In this document: piece after piece, positions 39,901 through 49,912 of the stretch
How positions within the stretch are numbered: position 1 is the stretch's first letter
Layout: each line of letters begins with the position of its first letter
From: Apostichopus californicus
Taxonomy: Eukaryota; Echinodermata; Holothuroidea; Aspidochirotida; Stichopodidae
Direction: 5' to 3'
DNA length: 64,000 nt
Assembly (NCBI GenBank): GCA_020650975.1
Contig: JAIPMN010000555.1
Location: 1-64,000 of the forward strand
Made by a program: the position numbers and the translations under genes
Notes under the pieces: generated by a model
Databases searched by the model: none
What the model was told of the DNA's origin: nothing
Seen by the model: only the letters and a program-made list of their open reading frames with translations

Positions 39901-42820
39901 TATAAATTGGGACCTGTGAAATAACTTGATGATAATATAGTTGTAGTAGTAAGATTGTGGTAAAAAACTGTTAGATGTCCTCCAGGGGTGCTTTGATGTG
40001 GTGCACTGGAGTGTCTGTTTGAATTGTGCACACTTGGGGGGGGGGTGGGAGGGGGTGGGGTGAAAATTACCAGTGACCAGGGTTTACTTTTTGTAAAGTA
40101 GTGTGAGAAGACCTTGGCAGAGATACAAGACTGTCAACCTTCAATACTTAAAAAAAATATATAAAACCATGCATTTTATTAGCTCTGTAAGTGTCATGTT
40201 TCCTCAAATTTGCTTTGTGAATAAGGATTATTGTTAATATCAAAGAGTACCTGGGCAACAAAGTTTACCATATCATTTGAAAATCGTTAAGTACTCACTA
40301 TTTAATGGTCATAGGCAGAATATGTCATCTGGTGTCTTAGGGTGATCAACTGATGTCTCCTTTTGATTTCTATCCATATTCTTTATAACACTATCTTTTC
40401 ATTTTCTAACAGGGTGTAGACTCTGTCTATTTTACAGTTTTTGCCTCTGAAGAAATTCCAGTCAGGTATTGCAGCCAAGATGAAGCAGAAGAATTTTACA
40501 CAAGACATGCTGGTGAAAGTTATTTCAAGGTATAGCTGGCTCATTCCATGTGATGATACCATCATGGGTTTACCATTTATAGATTCTTTCACTGAAATCT
40601 GCATGATGTGGGGGGAGGGGAAGGGGAGGGGATAGTTATTGCCAAGGTCTTGAAAAATAGCCTTCTACAGGTCAGGAAGTTAAAGCTTGATTGACTTTAA
40701 CACCCTTACCAACAAATTGTTAGTATATTTGCATCTTTCGAGCAGGTTTTGAGATTAAATGGGTTCAGTTTGTCAGAGTTAATATTAGTCAGTTTCTGTT
40801 CTAATCTTTTGAAAGCTACACATGAAAAATAAACCAGGATTAGCTCTAGTTACATTTTGAATAATAACAAAATTGTACTAGGTGTTTAAGATAGGTTGTG
40901 ACATGACTGTAATACATATTCAATGCAAAAGTGTCCAATGTGTGCTTTGAAATAGCAAAGGGATGCTATTATGTCACAAATGTACCCAGCCATTGCACAC
41001 TCATCGAATATCAGAACCTAAACATTCATTAAGGTTTGTTACAAAATTGTTCCGTGATCTGTACTTAACTACCTCTCTTTTTTCATCCGTTTCAACCTCT
41101 TTTATAATAAAGTTGCTAAAAATAAAAACTTTTTATTCAGAAAGTGACTTTTCTATTCAATTTTCAGGTTCCCATTGGTGGTGCAGAACGTATGAAGACA
41201 TTCCCGAAGCTATTACCCACAGATTATAAAGTGATGGGTTCTGGTTGGCAGGAGAGTGCTTCGGATGTACTGTTATCTTCAGCAGGTGCAGTTTATAATC
41301 CTTCTGATGTTTTAAAAGGATAGTAACAGTTTTATATTTTATAAATGACGCGAGAGGAACATATTTCAAGCATCCTGGTAAACATAAACAAACAGCTGTG
41401 ATGTCATAGTTGTACTCTGACCCACAGAATGTTTTTGCTATGCATTATGTTTTACTTTATTGTTTTGACATTGGATTTTGGTTAGAGTCCTCAATTTGCC
41501 CTAATTGTGATAGGATGTTCACAATGCCCCAGTGCTTTATATACTGTATTCAAAAATGGGATGTAAGTGTTTGAAGAAAACATCATACAAGTTTATCAGA
41601 GTTTATCATTGATATTACACATGTTTTCTTGTTATTAAAAGTTTACTTATGTTACAAAACATTCCAACTTCAAATGTTATCTAGAAGTTGAATGTTAATT
41701 TCACTAGGATGTATACGATACGTAAAATGCGTAAAATACAAAATAATATACTTATTCCCTTTCATCAGTAATACATAACTCTAATAAAATATATAAACAT
41801 CAATACATAAATACTTATAAACAGATAATTCTCCTGGTGGAAAGTTATCTGATAGCATCATGTGTTTCGAGAAAGTCGAATGGCTTGACAATCACCAGAC
41901 AGTTCATGCTGTTACTTATTTTCTGCTCAATTTTGGATGGTTTTAGCTATTTGAAAGATCATTTCCAATGGATGAGCCATTCATTGATTGGGCAATTCAT
42001 GGATGATAAACCCACCTCACTTAAAGTGGTCAGGGCTTGAATCATCCCACTACATACTCTCATGTGACTTTTCCCAAAAAATTGCAATTTAATAGAAGGG
42101 TGTTAGCATACATTTTGCTAGTGTTACAATTGTTTAACAGGCCTACTATAGGTAGCCTAACAGTTAGTGATTTAGTATGTAGGCTCCATAGTAAACCCTT
42201 AAATTGGGTTTGGTCTTGAAACGTCTGGAATTACGTTTTGTTGCAAAGTGTAGGAATCATGTGTACTGAGCAATTTGTACTTGAAGGAGACTATACGGGC
42301 TGAATTCCTTTAATACTTGCCTGTCTGCACTAAACTACTGGACTCTCATCTACTATTCATAATTCCTGCAATACCTGGCTGCATTATCGCTTAGTTTCAT
42401 ATCAAACTTTAGTCTGACTATTTCCTTAACATTTCTATCGAAGCACTGTCCAGTGACTACTTAAACTCTTCCAATTATATCTTTTTATTAGCACTTTTAT
42501 CTTAAAAATGCCTCAGCAAACCATGTCCTTTGGTCAGTAAGATACAGTGCTGGATGCCTGCAAACCCTTTGGCATCAGGCAGGATCTTGTGTACTTTGAG
42601 AGAGATCATTTTAATTTCCTTCTCTTCACCAGGTTGGGTGGCCATAACTGCCGGACGGGGTATGGATATTCACCTCAGAGCCTTCACACCAAACGGTCAC
42701 GGTTGTTTCCTAAGACACCCAGCTCTGCTCCCCTTTGCGGTGAACATGAAGGGACGCCGTCTGTCCAAGCAGAAGCCATTCTATCATGCTGATCCTAAAG
42801 CTGTCCTAAAGTATCGATGA
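34730..42820 (+). CDS. NOA1: NOA1, circularly permuted mitochondrial GTPase, 7 coding exons
   Basis: NOA1 is a YqeH-family GTPase that acts in mitochondrial ribosome assembly and translation. Joined exons are 34730-36917, 37564-37818, 38601-38854, 39623-39754, 40413-40529, 41168-41285 and 42633-42820, all with GT-AG borders and matching phases; they give 1083 residues against 698 in human. Seen in order: Arg-rich N-terminus typical of a mitochondrial presequence (RTFTTQ near 31-36); a long acidic/Asn-rich insert with five FDxxYF motifs (185-358); a zinc-finger CSGCGAQVHC (555-564) with CQRC (592-595); G4 NKYD (660-663); G5 SAKTG (702-706); G1 GTANIGKST (730-738); G2 region SPWPGTT (763-769); G3 DTPG (890-893); and the C-terminal domain with IIPRTLIIKPG. 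G4-G5 before G1 is the permuted order diagnostic of the family. Met12 (34763), with A at -3 and G at +4, may be the true start. The family call is very firm. Confidence 0.96.
35273..35803 (+). repeat. Internal duplication in NOA1 exon 1 carrying FDxxYF motifs
   Basis: Residues about 184-231 (FDVEYFGKITKALTDS ... NLFDKQYFESVVNHLT) are repeated 107 residues later (291-338; TDMGHLGNVTKGLTDS ... NHFDEQYFESIVKHVT). A further FDxxYF follows each half (FDQLYF 267-272; FDQHYF 353-358). The DNA repeat period is thus about 321 bases and stays in frame. One motif in the second half has decayed (TDMGHL). Confidence 0.9.
36918..37563 (+). other. NOA1 intron 1
   Basis: 646 bases, donor gtaagt, acceptor ttttcctctccacag. 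No element recognised. Confidence 0.9.
37564..37818 (+). CDS. NOA1: NOA1 exon 2: P-loop (G1) and G2
   Basis: 255 bases. Reads (G)TANIGKSTLFTTLLNSDF, then QPTISPWPGTTLNLLKFP, matching human GATNAGKSTLFNTLLESD and ATISPWPGTTLNLLKFP. Ends GGAAAG|gtaaga in phase 1. Confidence 0.97.
37819..38600 (+). other. NOA1 intron 2
   Basis: 782 bases, acceptor tatttttttcatag. No element recognised. Confidence 0.9.
38601..38854 (+). CDS. NOA1: NOA1 exon 3: G3 DTPG
   Basis: 254 bases. Reads (E)KVGRSFSVKLKDKS, an acidic spacer, a KPKKKQL patch and SGKWFFDTPGVLHDRQ. The human counterpart is ..VGRTFLYSEEQKD ... HWFYDTPGI. Donor CGACAG|gtatgt, phase 0. Confidence 0.96.
38855..39622 (+). other. NOA1 intron 3
   Basis: 768 bases, acceptor ttttcaccctctcag. 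No element recognised. Confidence 0.9.
39623..39754 (+). CDS. NOA1: NOA1 exon 4
   Basis: 132 bases, phase 0 at both ends. Reads VLTHLTMDELKLTMAIR then VIIPRTLIIKPGQVIFLGG and LGRLDYVQ, matching human [26 protein letters not shown]. Confidence 0.96.
39783..39960 (+). repeat. tRNA-derived SINE in NOA1 intron 4, second family
   Basis: Head GTGGAGCATTGTGGTTAAAG with a perfect B box GGTTCGACTCC at about 39832-39842. The body has AATCCCAATCACCTCACTTC then ACCCGAGGTTTATAAATTGG, which resembles the conserved central domains found in many metazoan SINEs. No A tail was found, so the 3' end is approximate. Confidence 0.65.
40036..40060 (+). repeat. G-rich tract, quadruplex-capable
   Basis: G10-T-G3-A-G5-T-G4 on the plus (sense) strand in NOA1 intron 4; satisfies the four-G-run pattern. 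Confidence 0.7.
40413..40529 (+). CDS. NOA1: NOA1 exon 5
   Basis: 117 bases, phase 0. Reads GVDSVYFTVFASEEIPV then RYCSQDEAEEFYTRHAGE and SYFK, matching human WFTVVASNILPVHI..LDRADALYQKHAGHTLL. Donor TTCAAG|gtatag. Confidence 0.95.
40530..41167 (+). other. NOA1 intron 5
   Basis: 638 bases with a GGGGA-rich patch near 40608-40630. Nothing else seen. Confidence 0.9.
41168..41285 (+). CDS. NOA1: NOA1 exon 6
   Basis: 118 bases. Reads VPIGGAERMKTFPKLLP then SASDVLLSSAG, matching human IPMGGKERMAGFPPLV ... DIKFSSAGW. Donor TCAGCAG|gtgcag, phase 1. Confidence 0.95.
41286..42632 (+). other. NOA1 intron 6
   Basis: 1347 bases; contains a minus-strand SINE at 41885-42065. Acceptor ttcacccag-type (cttctcttcaccag). 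Confidence 0.9.
41885..42065 (-). repeat. SINE fragment, third family, minus strand
   Basis: On the minus strand, GATTCAAGCC (B box) is followed by CTGACCACTTTAAGTGAGG and TGGGTTTATCATCCATGAAT, then GGAAATGATCTTTCAAA. The same ordered blocks occur at 48290-48530, so this is a dispersed family. Confidence 0.6.
42633..42820 (+). CDS. NOA1: NOA1 exon 7 (last, with stop)
   Basis: 188 bases. Reads (G)WVAITAGRGMDIHLRAF then TPNGHGCFLRHPALLPF and AVNMKGRRL..Q, matching human [22 protein letters not shown] ... RPPLLPYIVNIKGQRI. Stop TGA at 42818-42820. Confidence 0.96.
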
Positions 42821-42969
42821 AAATTCAAGAAGATGATGAAGGTTCAACGACAGGTGAGATTCAGAGAGTTATCCATAGTGGCATCTGACGACTCGTCTGT
42901 TTGTTGTTAGAAGTTGTTGCATGCAGACTTCATTGTTGCTATGTAATGAAACCATTTAAATCTTTAAAA

Positions 42970-42975
42970 AATAAA
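42970..42975 (+). terminator. NOA1: NOA1 poly(A) signal AATAAA
   Basis: A canonical AATAAA lies 150 bases after the stop, followed by a T/GT-rich stretch (ATAATTGTTGTGACAG, 43013 on). This makes a short 3' UTR likely. Confidence 0.6.
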
Positions 42976-45320
42976 CTTTCAGTATTTCACATTTGGATAC
43001 AAAATGAGTTTTATAATTGTTGTGACAGATACCTCAGTGTCCATTCATACAAAAACTTGCCCAAAAAACCAGAAACAATTGAATAGTCTTTTTTCTTTGT
43101 ACTGCTTGCAATTTCTTTTTGCTTTTATTTTGCCTTCCTTTCCTTGATTTGCACTTAAAGCCATTTTTGTTTATATTTAATTACTTTCTGTAAATATATT
43201 TGTCAGTATAATTGAATACTAAAAATTTCCACAGCAATGCAACTCGTTAGTCAGAATATTCAAGTTTCATTTACAGTGATATTATAAAGGAAAATGTTAA
43301 ATTTTTCTGGTTCATTTTCGCTTTTGCTGTTTGGATGTAGTTCACCCTAGGGATGTTTTTACAGAATGGAAAAAACCAATATACCAGATCAAATTCCCTC
43401 AATGGATATGTTTGTTAATACCATTTCATGTTCAAGTGGTGTGATTGACAGGCCTATTCATTGCCCTTGAAACTGAGTATGATTACCCTTCCCAAGTGAT
43501 GGTGACGCTTTCACGCTCCTGAAAATCCTCAAGCAATGATATGCTGTAAAACAATACTTTGTAGTGATGTGCTTAGACAACAAGGCCTTGAATATTCAAA
43601 ATGGCTGAAAAATATATTTGATCATTTATGATATAATAATATCAGTCTTTGGTTGATTTTAACCAAACAAACACTGTGTATATGTTTATTGGTTTCTACC
43701 TCTCTCGAACAATTTGCTGCAAATTCCTGCCAGCCATGTAAACAGGTTCTGAGAGATAAAACTTATATCAGGAACTGGCAGTACCAGCTATACGTGGGAG
43801 GAAGAGGTCACTTCACTGTTTTAGCAATAGCTAGTATCTGATTAGGTTGCCCTTGTATCGATAGGGCCGAACAGTGCCAAGATTGCTGGTGGCATTCACT
43901 TAGATTCAAAGGCTCAGTTTTTAAAGATTATCCACGTTTACCTTTCGGTTCAAAGTAATATGGAAAGAATCTGGACAACATATGTTGTTGAAAATCAAAT
44001 GGAGTCGTTAATAACTTGCCAGCTAGAATTCACTTAGTGAAAATATTAACCAGTTTGATCAATTTCCATTTCACTTTGGGAAGTGCATACCAGGTATGCT
44101 GGTAAAATCCAAAATGGTGCTTTATGGTGATAACTATCCAATCACATATCTGAAGTCTCTAATTCACTAAACATCAAACTACACAACAAGACATCTCTGT
44201 GTGGAAGAAGGGAAGGCTGGGAACAGTTGACAGAGACTCAGTGGGGTGGGCGCAAAATGGATATTAGACAGGATATTGTGTTGGCTGAACATGGCAGGGA
44301 TGAATAGAAAATGGGTCAACAGGCATTATTTGATCAGTCCCTCTCACCTTAGTGGGTGTTAATGTCAGTTTATCTTTAAATGGTGTCATCAGGATTGGAT
44401 GGTAAGGAGAGGTCGGACTAGCAATGGCATGACAAGAGACAAAACTGACATTTGCACCGAATAACAAATGAGTACACTGAAATCCAAACAATCGGTTTGT
44501 GGGATTTGAAGCATGGTAACGTGACAGCACGTCATTGATGACTTACATAGAGAAAGACTTACAAGTTACTTGTGCAGAGGGCACTGGTGTTAGATTTGAT
44601 TTATAACACCAGCATTGATTTTTACCGATTTGGCCTTCGGGGGCTATCATGATCAGCTGATGTTGGACAAAATTGGAAATGTCATATAGATTGAAACACT
44701 TTTGAAGTACAATATACTTGCTGAAAGAAGTTGTTATCTCCTTCAGTTTTATAGGAGCTAAAACAGCTTTGTGATTTTGTCAATCTTTATTCAAAAGATT
44801 CTCTGAAATGTTTCCCATGCACATCAAACATTCAAAAATGATTACACATGAGTTTATGTAGCTTTCCATTGTTGTGCAGCAGTATTGTGAACATTAATTA
44901 GGACTGCAACAAGCTCTCTTTTTGTGGATTAATCAGTGACCAGCTATGAGTAGTTGAAGCTGTGAATCTTTGTGTGTGCAGACATATCATGCACTGTCAA
45001 GTATGACGAATGAGAGACACTGATGCTATGCTCAGCATAATGTGTACCAGAGAACAACAAGCTAAGACTGCCTATGGTCAAGGTTAGCTAATTTGGGTTT
45101 TCTTTGTATGAGAGGTACATGGAAGATAAACCATGGGATTTTTAGATCAGAGCAATATAAATGCAGAAATAAAAAACTAAAGAAAAGGTAAAGAAAAAAA
45201 GCCTTGTTGTTTCTCTGCTTGCTTTAAAATTATTTTGCTATATGTTTCAGTTGTTGAGGTGTTGCATGGTGAATGTGAATGTAATGCTTCAGTGGTGTCA
45301 AAGTGTTCATCAGAACTGAG
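42976..45320. other. Intergenic DNA after NOA1
   Basis: No recognised gene. On the minus strand, short open segments at 44348-44470 and about 44573-44660 have plausible splice borders (see findings). An inverted repeat CTGGTGTTA...TATAACACCAG lies at about 44587-44615. Confidence 0.5.
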
Positions 45321-45324
45321 ATGT

Positions 45325-45556
45325 GACAGTAAATCCTCTTCTCCTTCCCTCCCATGGAAGGAAGGATTTTCTTGCCACATCCCCTCCCCTCCCCTTCCCC
45401 TTTCTTTACAATTCCTTTCAACATTCCTTCCACATCCCCTTCCTGTCAATATCCTCTGCTCTTCCCCTTTCCATTACTTCTCACTCTCCTCTTCTCTCTC
45501 CTCTCCATCTTTCGTTTCTGTTCCCCCCTTTCCCCCTGCACCCTCCTCCCAGCGAT
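45325..45556 (+). repeat. Long polypyrimidine tract (about 230 bp)
   Basis: Almost wholly C/T on the plus strand, with CCCTCC and CTCTCC words and few purines. It opens several long but low-complexity frames, which I do not treat as genes. Mirror-like purine/pyrimidine tracts of this length can adopt triplex structure. Confidence 0.8.
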
Positions 45557-48280
45557 CATTTCATTAAATCTTATTAACAGCCGATGAATTCTGAGGAAAG
45601 TCTGTAATTCTTATCTCATTTGGAAAGAGAAAGCTTTCCTTACTTCATTATGGCCTTTTGTGAATAACAAAATGTTAGCAAAGTATTTCCATTAAACAAT
45701 AGGAGCTGGTAATAGTAATTAGCTCGATTGTGAAGTCAAACGGTCAGTAATTCCGATAGCAATTTGTGAGACACTATTCTGAACACCCTTTATAAATTCA
45801 GCGTGTGTCAGTAATGATTTGTAAATGTTGTTGTAAATTTGAGTGGCTGTAAATTTCAAGTACTCAGCTCAGTGTACCATAGATTTGAATGTTGCTACAT
45901 AGTACAGGGAGAGGTTAACTCTCTCAACTGGCTTCGATCAGAATATTGCATATACTGAAGGTTACGATATACAATATGTACTTAGGTATCTCATGAGAAA
46001 TCTCTCCGTGCATATATCAGATAATTCTTACTCAATCAAAGTGCAATCTTATCTATTATTATTATTATTTTATAATTTGAAGGATTTTACTTAGGGGAGA
46101 CCATATCACATCTACAAAGATGAAATAGGTACTGAAACATTGTCAATTTACTTCTAGCAAGTTTTAGCAATGCCATGCTACCAAAATACGATAAAAATAT
46201 ACTCTATAATATTGCAACCCTCCAAATGAATCCAAGACTTTGAAGGGTGTCAAAATGAAATGGATGTTTTTAGCGAGGGGGAAATGTGTCTTTGAGGGTA
46301 GCTGTTATAAAAGGATTGATGAAAATCTAAACATGAGTTTTGACCATAATTTGATTCCCTTGCATGATTTGAAGGTTGTATACATTGAAGATCTCCAAGT
46401 ACGGCATCCGTTTCCTGTACATTACTCGAGTTACAATCTTCATTGTTGATTCTTGGAAAGGGCGCATTATGATATCCAACATGACTTGGATTAAACTGTG
46501 TATGCTGGTAAATAATGTTATTCTCCCTTTTGGTGCAATGTTTTTGAACACTTTAATAAAAAAGGATTTTGTGACTGTCTCACAGTCAATAAGGTCACCC
46601 AGTTGACTGTTGTCAGATACTTAATAACATAATGTCATTCATAAAATTTAATTAGTTAATTTTTTAATCTGAATCTAATTTTTTTGAAAACAACTAATTT
46701 TGAAGAAAAAAACGTCTTCACAAAAACCAAATCCTTCAATGTATTTAGCCCTAAAGTGTAGTTTCTCAAATGAAGAGTCTTTTAATACTGATCAGCATCA
46801 CAAATGCACAGACTGGTTGTGTTCTAACATTTGTTAATATACCTACAGGATATTGCTCTTCAATTCAATTTATATTAATGTTGAGACCAACATCCTTCAA
46901 AAGTCCTGATTTAGTGTTACTTTGAATTCTGAACAGTTAGTGGTGTGATTTGAGAGTAATCACACATTATTGTGTAAACATTTTTTTTTCAACATTCGGA
47001 AGGTTATTTTTTTCCCCTCCTCCACCTCCTTCTCGTTCTTTGAAATTATTCACAGCCAGTCAGCCAGAGCTTGGAGACGTGAAGTACCCTCATGTTTAGG
47101 CAAAAGACATGAACCTTTCATGAATTATATTTTTCGTCTGTATGTTGCATCTTGCTGACCATGTAGTTGTGATGTTGCTTGACATGAACATAGATTTTGA
47201 AGTGTTTCCTTGGCAACCTAGATCCCTCAATTGTGTAAGAGCAGTCATCTTGGAGTTGATTCGCATCTTTCTAAAGGCTATTTTTTGAAGGAGCGAAACT
47301 AATGTTGTAATTATCTGTGATTATCTTATTTTCCTTGTTTTTTTTCTTTTGTCATCCAAGATATGCAATTAAGGCTAAACTGTTTTGTGTAACATCCAGG
47401 TCTTGCATTAGGGATTGATGGGGCAAAGCAATTCTGTTAAGGGTATAAAGTTAGAAACTGCCTCAAATTTTCATGGAATTGAACTTGCAGTGCATCACAG
47501 GCAAGTTTTGAACTTTCAAAAGGGCAATTTTCAAAATTTGAGATCACCAGGGCAGTGAGAGAGTGTGTTTATGTGTCATTGTGAGTATGATCATGTGATG
47601 TGCTGGCTTGTATACATGATATCTCCAGAAAGGGTATTTCTTAAAATGTGTCGTATTTAATAGCATGTGGCTTGCCCATATTAAGTATCGCAAGATGTAT
47701 GTTCTTCTCGGTGTAGGTATAGTTTAACCATTCCTCTGGTTGCCATTGTTTACTGTTTAAATATTTATCATCGTTACAATCCCACCTGTGGGTGGGGGGG
47801 GGGGGTAATTGCAGTAATTTCAGGCATTTGCAGCTCAAATCATTTTAACCAAGTAGTAATGTTTGGAAGATTTTACAAAGATGAGGGTATCTAATCATTT
47901 TCTCATTTCTCCATTTATGTTAAGGGTATGAAATACTACACCAGGATCTGTTTTTAATTTAGTTGTCTTGATTGCATCGAGGAAGTTTGTTCTCTCTATT
48001 GTTTGGTAGCCAAAGAGATGTAGCTATAAATACTTAGCGTCTAGGAAAACAAAATGTCATAAATCGTTGATTGGGAATTAAATATTTTACCTCTAGGTAA
48101 AGCTGTAAAGTACGGTATGTGCTAATTCTCTGCTGTTGCTGTGCACTACAAATGCTGTTCTGGTATCTTGGATGTTAAAATAAAATGCAATATGGAAGTA
48201 TTAACATAATAATAATATGATGTTTGCAGCGTGGGAGGCAGTTGTGTTAGCACATTAAGCAGCCACATATGCATATATGT
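45557..48280. other. Intergenic DNA, AT-rich
   Basis: No recognised gene. A minus-strand open segment (47641-47778) follows a C-rich acceptor-like tract at about 47779-47805. Confidence 0.5.
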
Positions 48281-48289
48281 GGGAGAAGC

Positions 48290-48535
48290 CGAAAGATAAA
48301 CATTTACTAACACTTCATATTGGGTGGCTATCCAATTGATAGTTTTTACCTCATTGGAATAGTTTACAGTTTGGAAGACCATTTCAGATGGGGGCAAACC
48401 ATGGATTTCTCCTGAGTGAAAAACCCACCTCAATTTAGTCAGTCATGGCTCGAACCCACCACTTCCCACTTGTAAGGTTTCATTGCTTTTAATACCCGTA
48501 CATTTATCCAATAGACCGGATCTGTGATTGTATCA
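48290..48535 (-). repeat. SINE, third family, minus strand
   Basis: On the minus strand, GGGTTCGAGCC (B box) precedes ATGACTGACTAAATTGAGG, TGGGTTTTTCACTCAGGAG and GAAATGGTCTTCCAAAC. It shares ordered blocks with 41885-42065. The A-box region GGTCTATTGGATAAATG is weak. Confidence 0.65.
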
Positions 48536-48584
48536 TGAATTGTGTACAGGTAAAAAGCCAACAATCAATAAAACCTATTCAATA

Positions 48585-48740
48585 AATAAATATATTGAAA
48601 TTACATACATTTATATACAAAGATATTTATAAAGCTTATATTAAAATTACATACATTTATATACAAAGACATTATTTAATAATAATGAAGCATATATTGG
48701 AATTACATACGTTTAAATACAAAGATATTATTTAATAATG
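48585..48740. repeat. AT-rich tandem repeat, 46-56 bp, 3 copies
   Basis: ATTACATACATTTATATACA occurs at 48600 and 48646, and a variant at 48702, each followed by AAGA(T/C)ATT. Confidence 0.85.
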
Positions 48741-49876
48741 AATAGCTCACATAAAACAATATGAATCACAACTGGCAACAAAATTTTGCAGTCATGGATA
48801 ATTAAAAAAAATAAAAATAAATATGGTTGAATTATCATTGAAAAAAAGACCCCTGTAAGTCGCAGTTTATGTACTCTCAACACTTAAACTAAGCTCATTG
48901 CCTTTGCTTCCAGATATTAAGTTCAATATGCAAGAAGGTGAATTAAGGGGCAAGGGAAAAAAAAATGGTCAATCATTTTCAAACTTGAAAAGAATCATGT
49001 TACAGCCATTCTCTAGCATGTTTCATTCAATGAGAAATTGGATTCTCACACTTGTCGACATCTCGGAATAATTTGTAGGGGTGACAACCGTATATTTACC
49101 TGGTACAAAATCAAAGCATGAAGAGTTTGATATTTATAAATTATTAATAGCAACTGACGTAGTTCTATACATGACTGGTGTCATTTCATACTGTTCTGAT
49201 GTAATCTTTAATACTATATTACTAATTATTTCTCAAATTATACTCAAAAGGACTTGTTTGAGTACAAATAAATAATGGTTGATAGGTTGCAGTACTTCAA
49301 CATTTGATTACAGGAGCTCGTTTGATTTCTTACGACAAAAGTACGAAGGAAAGCAATATACTCTGGTTGGGAGAAAGATGACATGTTGGATGGTCAACGT
49401 GGGCAGTGGTATAGCCAAGGGGAGTGGGGGTGGGGAATTTGGCCTCCAAATATATATAATTTTTTAAGAACATAGGTTCTGCGTACCCCCTGGCTATGCT
49501 CCTGTATCATGGTACATGTATAAAGAGGGTCAAAACATCTTTGATGAAAAACAAAAACAATAGATTGTTTTACAGTTCTGCATTATTCCATTACTGTTAT
49601 ATGCTGAAATATATAGTGCTGACTACCATCAAACAGTAACTTCTCAGGTGCACCTTACAGCACAAAACTACATACTCATGCTGGTTTTGACTATTGACAA
49701 AGCCAGGATTCACACTGAGGAATGGGGTGAGGATCATGGCAGCAGAAAGAGGCAATTTCTTTGAAACACTGAGTTCTACCACTATTATATTTGTAATTTA
49801 TAAGCCCATAATCGAGTCCCATTTTTCAATTCTTAGTAGTGAGAAGTGAAGTTTGGGTTGCATAGGAGATGAGAAG

Positions 49877-49912
49877 ATGGGAGGGAGTGGGGGTGGAGTG
49901 GGGGGGGGTGGA
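49877..49912 (+). repeat. G-rich tract, quadruplex-capable
   Basis: Runs GGG-AGGGAGTGGGGGTGGAGTGGGGGGGGG, at least four G3+ runs. Confidence 0.6.

Larger units (their letters stand above)
39755..40412 (+). other. NOA1 intron 4
   Basis: 658 bases, holding a SINE (39783-39960) and a G-rich tract (40036-40060). Confidence 0.9.

Noticed and set aside
45235-45587. Three overlapping plus-strand frames rich in Ser, Pro, Leu and Phe
   Set aside because: Low-complexity translations of the polypyrimidine tract.
47641-47805. Possible minus-strand terminal exon (WDCNDDKYLNSKQW..) after a C-rich acceptor
   Set aside because: Acceptor strength comes from a poly(C) run; the peptide matches nothing I know and composition equals the flanks.
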